Of a stretch of DNA of 33,085 bases, positions 26,300 to 33,085 are shown piece after piece (position 1 is the stretch's first letter; every line of letters begins with the position of its first letter). A program made the translations under genes and the position numbers. Origin of the DNA: Pirellula sp. (GTDB lineage: Bacteria > Planctomycetota > Planctomycetia > Pirellulales > Pirellulaceae); contig JALOQW010000002.1 in assembly GCA_025459275.1 (NCBI GenBank), positions 1 through 33,085 of the forward strand, written 5' to 3'. The notes beneath the pieces are model-generated. The model did no database searches, was not told the origin of the DNA, and saw nothing but the letters and a program-made list of their open reading frames with translations.

Positions 26300-26347
26300 T
26301 CAACCATTTCGGCAGCTGCATTGGGTTGGGCGATTCCAAATAACGCG
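26300..26347. repeat. Degenerate partial third copy
   Basis: TCAACCATTTCGGCAGCTGC and the following TTGGG...AATAACGCG resemble the inner part of the repeat with mismatches. It is probably a decayed copy. Confidence 0.55.
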
Positions 26348-26405
26348 TCTCATCTGCAGCAGGCGGCCGTATAGATGGAACGCTGGATCTAGCCGCCACG
26401 AAACA

Positions 26406-26421
26406 GGGGACTAACGTCCCC
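26406..26421. other. GGGGAC-TAAC-GTCCCC hairpin before the TPR gene end
   Basis: This perfect 6-bp stem has a TAAC tetraloop, 32 bases beyond the TPR stop. No T run follows in the minus direction, so terminator function is not established. Confidence 0.5.
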
Positions 26422-26453
26422 CGCTCGCCAATCGCAAACATCCCCAACAACAA

Positions 26454-27317
26454 CTACAAAGGTCGCGTCTTCCATTCCGCGATTTTGGATTCCCATTCCG
26501 GCCGATGCTTGGCGTCGACCACCGACAGCAGTTGCTCCGCATAGTAAATGGCCGAATCGATCAATAGGCTCTCTTCGGCGATCGCAGCAGCCAATTCCAG
26601 AGCTCGAATACGGATCGCAGGATCCGGGGGAGGGGAACGAAACAACGCCGCCTTGCGCAGTGCAGCCAGTGCTTCCAACGGACGATGCAAGTGTTGTAAA
26701 CACATGCCAAGCTGAAGACTCGCACGAGCTCTCAGCGCGGGATCTTCGGCAGCTTGAGCCAGCAATCCGACCGCTTCGTCATGCCTCCCCAATTGCCTCA
26801 AAGCGATGGCCCAAGGGATCAGAATCTCTTTCTCTTGAGGCCGACGGGTGAATCGATGATTGCAGATGCGAATCCGCTCATTGGCCATATTGATTTCGGC
26901 TTGTTCGAGCTCGTATCGATGCTCGGCCGTCGGCTGTTGAGCGCACTTCAGCTTGGCATCATCGAGCATTTGACTTGCCAGCAGCAAGGTCAAATCCTCG
27001 CGCATCAGCAAGATCGGTTCGCATTCCGAACAGTATTGAACACCTGCGTCCAAGACCCGTTTCGCATCTCCCCATCGCTTCTGCTCAAGGTAGATCCGAC
27101 CGAGTTCGATATAGGGTCCTTCATTGGCCGGCGCGTGCTTGATCGCCTGTTCCAATTCTTGAAATCGCTGCAGCGGGATCGCTTGCGGCTTGGATTCCGC
27201 CAACGGCGCAGCGGGCGATTTCAATAACAACCCGTCTGCATCTGAATACTTGGCGAGCAGTTTATTGCCGATCTGAGACGGCGAAGCAGTCGTGGTCTTC
27301 GGTGTGTCGTTTTCCAT
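26454..27317 (-). CDS. Tetratricopeptide-repeat protein
   Basis: This 287-residue protein has no signal peptide and starts at ATG 27317 (MENDTPK); the tracked start at 27380 has no clear ribosome site. The N-terminal 50 residues are low complexity and probably disordered. TPR-like helix pairs follow (for example PYIELGRIYLEQKRWGDAKRV, then LGRHDEAVGLLAQAAEDP and LHRPLEALAALRKAA), typical of a protein-binding scaffold. Two Cys residues (YCSECEP) might bind metal. It lies between the repeat region and the glycosidase gene, on the same strand. Its partner is unknown. Confidence 0.78.
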   Translation of the reverse strand: MENDTPKTTTASPSQIGNKLLAKYSDADGLLLKSPAAPLAESKPQAIPLQRFQELEQAIKHAPANEGPYIELGRIYLEQKRWGDAKRVLDAGVQYCSECEPILLMREDLTLLLASQMLDDAKLKCAQQPTAEHRYELEQAEINMANERIRICNHRFTRRPQEKEILIPWAIALRQLGRHDEAVGLLAQAAEDPALRARASLQLGMCLQHLHRPLEALAALRKAALFRSPPPDPAIRIRALELAAAIAEESLLIDSAIYYAEQLLSVVDAKHRPEWESKIAEWKTRPL

Positions 27318-27452
27318 ACCTTCATTGTACACCTTCCACGCCGCCAAGACGAAAACCGTCCGAAATGAAATGCGTCGCAACCATTCCCGCCATCCTCATT
27401 CGCCTTTACGAACCAGCCATGGCTGTCCGGAAGCGTTCGAATGAAAATTAGG

Positions 27453-29432
27453 TCATTTGCTAGGAGAAGGATAGGCATCGATCCGCCCATCCGGATAAGC
27501 GGTTATATCGAGGACTTCGTTTCCGATATGAATGTTGGTAACCGTCAAAGAAGGCCACGAAGAAGGCAATCGAGGCGAGACGCGATATCCATCGACGGTG
27601 GGCTCGAAGCCAAGAAAACCGTACAACATCACTTGAGGGACCAATACGCTTTCTAGAAACTCTTGATCGAGACCCAAACCACCCGGCGGTCCTCCGCCTT
27701 GCAGGATCCCTCTTCCTGGCTTTGCGTAGTACGCGCGGTATCCTCCTTCCGATTGGACTTCGCGAAACCATGCCAGGATTTCTTGGAGCCTCGACCATGC
27801 ATTGTCGGGTCCATGAACCTGCAAACGCGCCATCAGATCAAAATAGCTGAAACCCAGTACCGCACCGCCATCTTGCACTTGATCTCCCCATGGAATGGAC
27901 TCAGGACCCGACCAGACCCAGACATACGTTTCGACGTTGCGCTTGGTGGTCGCGCGAGGTGCGAACCGCCATCGATAGATGTCCGTCCCCTGCGAGGTAT
28001 CCCCAGCAATGATTCGCTTGCCTGCTACCCAGTCCATGATCTGGCTAGCTTGCGATTCCGAAGCCAACCCGTAGTGAATCGCTTCCAGATTCACAAAGGT
28101 AAATCCGTAGTCTACAGGACGGCCGTCGCGATCGATCCAACCAACAAACCGACCCGTCTCTGGATTCCAAAATCGTTCCTGGAAATCGCTGCGAATCGAT
28201 CGGGCCAATCGGGTCGCCTCGGCTACAGCCACGTCGTTCGCAGCGGCGGATTCCAGTTGGATGTACGCAAGGAGGGCGTCGTACAGATACATCGTTGCTA
28301 TAGCATCATGGGCACCGAAGGGGAGCAAATCCCAATAGTTATTCCCCGCTCCAATGCCGGGTCGAAGCGTTTTTTTCCCGGACTCGTCCAACACCAATCC
28401 ACTTCGACCGTCATGACCGACCCACGGGACCACGACATGGTGTTGGGAAGTCACGTCGAACTCGCGAATGGCAAATTGCATAGCTAGACGAATTCGAGGC
28501 AGATTTTGCTTAAGGAAATCAGCATCCTTGGTCCAAAGATACGTATCCGCACAGGCCCTCACAAACAAGGGATTGGTGATTGGATGCCGCGTATCGATGG
28601 CAGTGATGAGAGACTTGAGCTTGAGCGTTGCCCCCTTCGCACCACGAATCGTGATGCGGATTCGCTGGAGCAAACCCTGATACTCGGGTTGAAGATACAC
28701 CGGAACATTCTCAAACGCGAAGGAACCTGCCTTAGGAACCGAAATAGAAACGGAATGAGAGTCTTTCCAGGCTGCCTCTCCTTCGAATTGCCATTGCAGT
28801 GAACTTGAAGCAAGCGGTGGCATGGAATCGGAACACCATTCCAATCGGATGAACGGTGCTATGATCGTGCCACATCGGAACGCGGGGGTGGTCAGCGTGC
28901 ACTCATCCGCATGAACCTGAAGCTTGAGCCCCTCGGCTGGAGTGATTCCCGACACATCTGCCCCTTGGATGTCCCAGTCATCCGCGTTCGTGGCCGCTTG
29001 AAGGGCGAAGTTTTGGACCGCCCATCCTTCACGTTCCGTCGAAAAATGAAAACCAATTCCGGTGCTCTGCTGCCATGCAGGAAAGGGCCAGCCCTCACTA
29101 TGCGCCATTCCTCGATGCTGCTGCATGGAGACATAGCCGTTCGAATCGATACGACGCTTGGAAAGCGCATCACGGTATTGCCGGCGCTTGGTCTCGGAAA
29201 CCCAAAGCGTCGACTGCGGAAGCCAACCATCCCAAAGGGTGCATTCTGTAAACGCCCGTTCATGGTGCAGAGCATGCAACGCCTCCATCGTTCGCATCTC
29301 TTCATCCATCCCAGGAACCACGAATCGCGGAAGGGTTTGGCCCTGAGCACACTGCAACAAAAAGACCGGCCACGAGAAAAGCAACAACAAAAGATTCCGT
29401 GCCTGCAACAGCCCCATCCAGCAACGCCACAT
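27453..29432 (-). CDS. Six-hairpin glycosidase-type secreted protein
   Basis: This 659-residue protein begins with a hydrophobic signal (LLLLLFSWPVFLLQC, then a cut near AQGQT). ATG 29432 has GGAGGA 6 bases upstream, so I prefer it over the tracked 29561, which reads into the transporter gene. The C-terminal 400 residues resemble an (alpha/alpha)6-barrel glycosidase, with ACADTYLWTKDADFLKQN, VVVPWVGHDGRSG, NNYWDLLPFGAHDA and GDQVQDGGAVLG. Such patterns occur in rhamnosidase-, trehalase- and debranching-enzyme-like clans, but the family and substrate cannot be fixed from sequence. Part of an apparent operon with the transporter and the Lrp regulator. Confidence 0.7.
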   Translation of the reverse strand: MWRCWMGLLQARNLLLLLFSWPVFLLQCAQGQTLPRFVVPGMDEEMRTMEALHALHHERAFTECTLWDGWLPQSTLWVSETKRRQYRDALSKRRIDSNGYVSMQQHRGMAHSEGWPFPAWQQSTGIGFHFSTEREGWAVQNFALQAATNADDWDIQGADVSGITPAEGLKLQVHADECTLTTPAFRCGTIIAPFIRLEWCSDSMPPLASSSLQWQFEGEAAWKDSHSVSISVPKAGSFAFENVPVYLQPEYQGLLQRIRITIRGAKGATLKLKSLITAIDTRHPITNPLFVRACADTYLWTKDADFLKQNLPRIRLAMQFAIREFDVTSQHHVVVPWVGHDGRSGLVLDESGKKTLRPGIGAGNNYWDLLPFGAHDAIATMYLYDALLAYIQLESAAANDVAVAEATRLARSIRSDFQERFWNPETGRFVGWIDRDGRPVDYGFTFVNLEAIHYGLASESQASQIMDWVAGKRIIAGDTSQGTDIYRWRFAPRATTKRNVETYVWVWSGPESIPWGDQVQDGGAVLGFSYFDLMARLQVHGPDNAWSRLQEILAWFREVQSEGGYRAYYAKPGRGILQGGGPPGGLGLDQEFLESVLVPQVMLYGFLGFEPTVDGYRVSPRLPSSWPSLTVTNIHIGNEVLDITAYPDGRIDAYPSPSK

Positions 29433-29434
29433 AG

Positions 29435-30349
29435 CTATTCCTCCGTGGGCAAAAGGACCGGCGTGGCTGACCACGTCACGCACACAAGGCCGCTCAGGAT
29501 CAAACTGCCGCCGGCAAGAATCGATGCAGAAATCGACTCCTTGAGAAACCAAGCTCCCCACATGACTCCGAACATTGGGATCAAGTACGCAATCGTCATG
29601 GTGCGAGTCGGTCCGATCGAATGCAACAGAGGAAAATAGATCGCAAGAGCAATACCGGTACAGAGTCCACCCAACATGAGTGCGGCCAACCAGCTAGTCG
29701 TGCTCGGAACTTGCGACGGCCATGTCATCCAAGCGATCGGAATCATCGCAAGACTTGCAGCGATCTGGCTGCTCGTTGCCACAACGACCGGATGCACATG
29801 CGATAACTTGCGCTTGCTGAAGTGGGCTGAGAAACCGTAAAGGAACGCCGCGACAAGACATGCTGCAACACTGACCGCACTCCCTCGCCAATCCAGTTTA
29901 TCCCAGACCAAAATGCACACTCCGACAAATCCAATCAGCAGCCCAATCCACTGTTGACGTGTCAACGAATCTCGCAAAACGAGTACGCCAATCAAAGCAC
30001 CAAAGAACGGCGCCGTTGCATTCAGCACCGAAGCGAATCCTGCCGACAACGACAAGGTTGCGTACGCGAACAACGAGAACGGAATGGCCGAACTGGTGAG
30101 ACCCAAAATGATCATCTGCACCGGATTCTGAAACAACTCTTTCGTTCGTCCTTGAATAGCCACGATGCTGCCAAGCAACAGACTGGCGATCACCAAGCGG
30201 ACGAAGATCAAGCCCGTAGGGCCGAACTCCGGTGAAGCTACCCGCATGAACAAAAAGGATGCTCCCCAGATAGCGCCGAGCAGCAACATGAGACCCGCAT
30301 GATCCACTCGCATCGATACTCCAGCGCCGTTCGTTACTGAAGTGCTCAT
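29435..30349 (-). CDS. EamA/DMT-family transporter
   Basis: This 304-residue membrane protein has about ten hydrophobic segments in two EamA repeats (first starting LMLLLGAIWGASFLFMRVA, second LVAAFLYGFSAHF and following). DMT-family members export or import metabolites such as amino acids; the substrate is unknown. The ATG overlaps the stop of the Lrp gene (ATGA), with an ideal AGGAGGT site (30356-30362) 6 bases upstream. Its stop lies 2 bases before the glycosidase ATG, and its last codons hold the glycosidase ribosome site. Lrp next to EamA is a common pairing for amino-acid export. Confidence 0.92.
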   Translation of the reverse strand: MSTSVTNGAGVSMRVDHAGLMLLLGAIWGASFLFMRVASPEFGPTGLIFVRLVIASLLLGSIVAIQGRTKELFQNPVQMIILGLTSSAIPFSLFAYATLSLSAGFASVLNATAPFFGALIGVLVLRDSLTRQQWIGLLIGFVGVCILVWDKLDWRGSAVSVAACLVAAFLYGFSAHFSKRKLSHVHPVVVATSSQIAASLAMIPIAWMTWPSQVPSTTSWLAALMLGGLCTGIALAIYFPLLHSIGPTRTMTIAYLIPMFGVMWGAWFLKESISASILAGGSLILSGLVCVTWSATPVLLPTEE

Positions 30350-30822
30350 GTTGCGACCTCCTGTGTTTCAACGTCCAATTTTAACTGGGACGTTTCTTTG
30401 ACCGTTTCCAATACGATCGTCGTCCTCGTACTTCGAATGTGAGGAATCACGCGGAGTTTGTCCCTCAGCACCGATGCCAAATGATCTGTGTCTCGAAGAC
30501 GAACTTTCACCAAAAAACAATCCTCTCCCGCGATGTTGTGGACCTCTTGCACCTCGGAAATCGAAGCCAGCGCATCGGATGTTGCTTCCCATCCCGATGT
30601 CTCGTCGCTCTTGACAAAGATGAACGCGGTTAGGCCAAGCCCTACCAGCTTCGGAGCAAGTCTCGTTTCGTAGGAAGTAATGTAGCCCCGCGATTCCAGT
30701 TTCCGAATCCGCTCCAATACTGCCGATGGGGCCATTTCCAAGTCCCGAGCGACCTCCGCATTCGCGATCCGCGCATTGCGTTGCAATAAGGATAAAATAC
30801 GAACATCGATCGCATCCAACAT
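30346..30822 (-). CDS. Lrp/AsnC-family transcriptional regulator
   Basis: This 158-residue protein has an N-terminal winged helix-turn-helix (LDAIDVRILSLLQRNARIAN, then EVARDLEMAPSAVLERIRKLESRG) and a C-terminal RAM ligand-binding domain (about 62-145: AFIFVKSDETSG, VHNIAGEDCFLVKVRLRD). Such regulators usually bind amino acids and control their own and adjacent genes. The gene is the first of the Lrp-EamA-glycosidase run. A palindromic AT-rich site (30863-30873) about 40 bases before the start is a plausible autoregulatory operator. Confidence 0.92.
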   Translation of the reverse strand: MLDAIDVRILSLLQRNARIANAEVARDLEMAPSAVLERIRKLESRGYITSYETRLAPKLVGLGLTAFIFVKSDETSGWEATSDALASISEVQEVHNIAGEDCFLVKVRLRDTDHLASVLRDKLRVIPHIRSTRTTIVLETVKETSQLKLDVETQEVAT

Positions 30823-30862
30823 AAAAAACCACCCATTCGTTCGGTGAAAACGCAGAATCGGA

Positions 30863-30873
30863 GAATATTATTC
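30863..30873. promoter_or_regulatory. Candidate Lrp operator
   Basis: GAATATTATTC is a perfect 5+1+5 palindrome in an AT-rich island, 40 bases upstream of the Lrp start. Its AT centre fits the Lrp consensus, though it is short and unproven. The rest of the 296-base gap up to 31119 shows no gene; the minus-strand ORF through it is probably chance. Confidence 0.45.
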
Positions 30874-31118
30874 GGAAGCAGCTCGTTTGCAAGATGCGGC
30901 CGCCAAAATCGGTGCTCAGGGGGGGATGCCGCTCCGGGGTGAGGTCATCGCCCCAATAGTTGACTTCGCCAGTGGTGGAGAGGATAACCAATAGAGGTTG
31001 TTTGCCTGTACAAGGTCGTACGGGGAGTTCAACCTCCCTCCCAGTTCGGCTCGCCATTGGGTGAGCTCCCACCTCCTGCCTTCTTCCTCGTCCTTATAGG
31101 GAAGTTGGTTCCTTCCAC

Positions 31119-33085
31119 ATGGCGGTTACAAGAATGACTCTTCGTGCCCGGCAGCGAATTCCCTCGTCTGGGCTCATGCTCTTGGCGATCTGCTTCGTTG
31201 TGTTTGCGTTTAGGGCTACTGCACTTTCGCAGACAAACCCAGAGCCGGCGACCCATACGCCGATCGCTGGATTGGCACAACGCATTGATGCCATCTTGGC
31301 CAACGATCCCGAATGGTTGCTGGGGGACCGACTTCCAGACGGATTGTTACTGCGTCGATTGTCGTTGGATTTACGGAACGTCGTTCCCACTTCGGAGGAG
31401 CTGGAGGCCTTTTATGCCGATTCCGCCGAAGGTCGCTGGGCGCGTTGGATCGAGCGTTTCCAGCGAGACCCATTGGCCGCAGAGCGTTTGGTGGATTGGT
31501 ATGACAAGACCTTGATGCAGCGACGCCCCTTCCAACATGTCGATCGCGCAAGTTGGTTACGGTTATTGAGGACAGTCGTGGATCAGCGGAAGCCGCTGGA
31601 TGAGCTTATTCGTTATCTTGTAACAAGCGTCTGGTGGAATCCATCGCAACGAGCGGAGCAACGATTCTTTCTGGATCGAGGAGGAGATCCGCACGCGATC
31701 GCTCGCGATTTAGGGCGAGTCCTATTCGGTCGCGATATGCAATGTGCCCAGTGCCATGATCATCCCCAAATCGATGATTACCTCCAGATCGATTACCACG
31801 GACTGTTCGCATTCGTCTCAGCAAGTTCCATTGCAGAAGGGACCACCAAAGACGAACAAGGGGCGGAGAAGAAAGTTCCTCTCTATATCGAGCGAGCCGC
31901 AGGAGATGCGCCATTCGAATCGGTGTTCGACAAAGGGGTCAAGTTCCGATCCGCAACACGCGTGCCTGGGCAACCGGAACAGTTTGAGCCTTACCTTGCT
32001 CCCGATCTGCGTTACCAAGATCCCCCGAAAGCGGATGCGCTCGCAGGTATCGCCCCCCCTCCTAAAGCGAGTCGCCGTGAAGCGTTGGCCTCTCAACTCG
32101 TCAGTACCAATCGCGCTTTTGCAGAGAACTGGGCCAACCGTCTTTGGGCCTTGATGTTTGGACGAGGCATCGTGCACCCCCTGGACATGCATCACAGCGA
32201 CAACCCACCCTCCAACCCCGAACTTCTCAGCGCAATTACGGATGCATTGATCGCCTCGCAGTGGGATGTTCCAGCGGTGTTAGCGGAGTTGGCTAAGAGC
32301 CAGGCTTATCAACGCGGCCATCGACTTCCGATGGATTCGTATGTGAATGAACAAGGTGTTTTGCAGGCGCCATCGGAAGTCCTGACCTCGTGGACAGACA
32401 TGCTCCAAAATCGAACCACGGCCGCCAAGGCGGAGCACGCACGCCTGATCGAGGTACAAGATGCAAAAAAAATGGTGATGGATGACGCCCGAACCCAATG
32501 GCGAGCCATTCAATCCGAACGAACCGCTCTGCGAGCCGAACTGGATGCTGCGGAAGCAAGCTTTCAGGAATCGCACAAGAAGTTCACCGAAGCCCAAAAC
32601 GCTCTGAACCAGGCCTCGGCAGCCGAACAGGCTACCGTCAGCAAGATCGGATTGCTTGGCGAGGCTGCCCAGAAACTTGAGCAGGCGAAGTCTAGCCCCG
32701 ATGATCCCGAGCTCTCGGCTGCTGTCGCTGCGGCCAAGGCGCGATCGGAACAATTGAAGGCCGCTCTCCCTGCCCAGCAACAAGCCACCGTTGCCGCCAC
32801 GACGACACGCGATGCTGCGAATGCGACCCGAGAAGGAGAACGAACCAAATGGCAATCGGTCGTTGATAAACTAACCCCGGTCGAGCAACGATTATTGGAC
32901 GCAGACCGAAGGTTTGCACAAGCGAGAAAAGAGCATGATACCTCCCGAACCGAAGCCAATCTTCAGCTTCGACTCATCGCACAAACCGAACGAATCCAAC
33001 GATGGATCCAGTTATCTACGGACGTGATCAACAAACGCCTTCAAGTCCAGCAAATCGAACAGGAGCAGGCCGACATCGCCGTCCA
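31119..33085 (+). CDS. DUF1549/DUF1553 secreted protein with coiled coil (3' partial)
   Basis: The track omits this gene because it has no stop inside the window. ATG 31119 (or 31134) opens a frame of at least 655 residues. A signal peptide (SSGLMLLAICFVVFAFRATA) is followed by a DUF1549 (PSCyt2-type) domain containing CAQCHDHP, a CxxCH motif at about 209-213. The start of DUF1553 is seen in SRREALASQLVSTNRAFAENW, NRLWALMFGRGIVHPLDMH and NPELLSAITDALI. From about 440 the sequence becomes a long Ala/Gln/Glu-rich coiled coil to the window edge. These proteins are a planctomycete hallmark of unknown function, presumed to sit in the periplasm. A heme role for CxxCH is unproven. Confidence 0.85.
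   Translation, partial: MAVTRMTLRARQRIPSSGLMLLAICFVVFAFRATALSQTNPEPATHTPIAGLAQRIDAILANDPEWLLGDRLPDGLLLRRLSLDLRNVVPTSEELEAFYADSAEGRWARWIERFQRDPLAAERLVDWYDKTLMQRRPFQHVDRASWLRLLRTVVDQRKPLDELIRYLVTSVWWNPSQRAEQRFFLDRGGDPHAIARDLGRVLFGRDMQCAQCHDHPQIDDYLQIDYHGLFAFVSASSIAEGTTKDEQGAEKKVPLYIERAAGDAPFESVFDKGVKFRSATRVPGQPEQFEPYLAPDLRYQDPPKADALAGIAPPPKASRREALASQLVSTNRAFAENWANRLWALMFGRGIVHPLDMHHSDNPPSNPELLSAITDALIASQWDVPAVLAELAKSQAYQRGHRLPMDSYVNEQGVLQAPSEVLTSWTDMLQNRTTAAKAEHARLIEVQDAKKMVMDDARTQWRAIQSERTALRAELDAAEASFQESHKKFTEAQNALNQASAAEQATVSKIGLLGEAAQKLEQAKSSPDDPELSAAVAAAKARSEQLKAALPAQQQATVAATTTRDAANATREGERTKWQSVVDKLTPVEQRLLDADRRFAQARKEHDTSRTEANLQLRLIAQTERIQRWIQLSTDVINKRLQVQQIEQEQADIAV

Noticed and set aside
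26007-26347. CRISPR array
   Set aside because: The repeats are long (119 bases), only two plus a fragment, with an 18-base gap and no cas genes.
25933-26414. Two ORFs sharing MFRTTAAHCNSTIAAAALLLGSP
   Set aside because: They come from the duplicated intergenic element; the shared peptide follows from the DNA repeat, and the downstream parts differ and look random.
30368-31072. 234-residue minus-strand ORF across the Lrp gene
   Set aside because: It overlaps the well-supported Lrp gene in another frame; the part beyond Lrp has no recognisable domain.
31743-31757. CxxCH as proof of a c-type cytochrome
   Set aside because: The motif is a normal part of DUF1549; heme binding is not shown and the usual distal ligand cannot be seen.

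Overview
The window looks like chromosomal DNA of a planctomycete, probably of the Pirellula/Rhodopirellula type. This is inferred from gene content only: a DUF1549/DUF1553 protein with a CxxCH motif, a DUF1570 metallopeptidase, a DUF1080 plus sugar-dehydrogenase fusion, a MoxR/DUF58/BatA-type VWA operon, many secreted proteins of unknown role, and frequent TTG/GTG starts. GC content looks moderate. No phage, transposase, CRISPR or integrase gene was seen.

Layout. Positions 1-2275 (+) hold the end of accB, then accC and a zinc-ribbon NUDIX hydrolase, in one operon-like run. A PP2C phosphatase (-) meets the NUDIX gene tail to tail with a 34-base overlap. A secreted protein of unknown role follows (3291-4793). 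Next come an intergenic stretch with hairpins, an untracked 49-residue membrane ORF (-), a tRNA-Asp with its own promoter and a strong terminator, and an ExeM/NucH-type nuclease lipoprotein. On the minus strand a GroES-like gene is coupled to a DUF1570 peptidase. Divergent from these is an information-processing run: L25/Ctc, Pth, S6 (TTG start), SSB (GTG start), L9 and a 290-residue unknown.

Positions 12872-19995 (+) are a tightly coupled MoxR, DUF58, BatA-like VWA and second VWA membrane-protein operon. An array of three short hairpins and a 101-residue unknown gene follow. A secreted penicillin-acylase-type Ntn hydrolase (-) diverges from panD (+), which overlaps a SAM methyltransferase. 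Then come the DUF1080/PQQ-dehydrogenase-type fusion (-), a 600-base non-coding stretch with a 119-base element duplicated at a 137-base period, a TPR protein (-), and a minus-strand operon of Lrp regulator, EamA transporter and six-hairpin glycosidase. The window ends inside a DUF1549/DUF1553 protein (+) whose second domain runs into a long coiled coil.

How the parts relate. AccB and AccC supply the biotin-dependent half-reaction of acetyl-CoA carboxylase. L25, Pth, S6, SSB and L9 serve translation and replication. The MoxR group is probably one membrane-linked AAA+/VWA machine. The Lrp-EamA-glycosidase genes overlap or abut, which suggests one regulated uptake or export and degradation unit. 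I did not find one obvious new system. The best leads are the VWA domain split by a transmembrane hairpin, the triple-hairpin array, the duplicated intergenic element, the small membrane ORF, and the orphan GroES/DUF1570 pair. All family calls come from reading motifs, without database searches.
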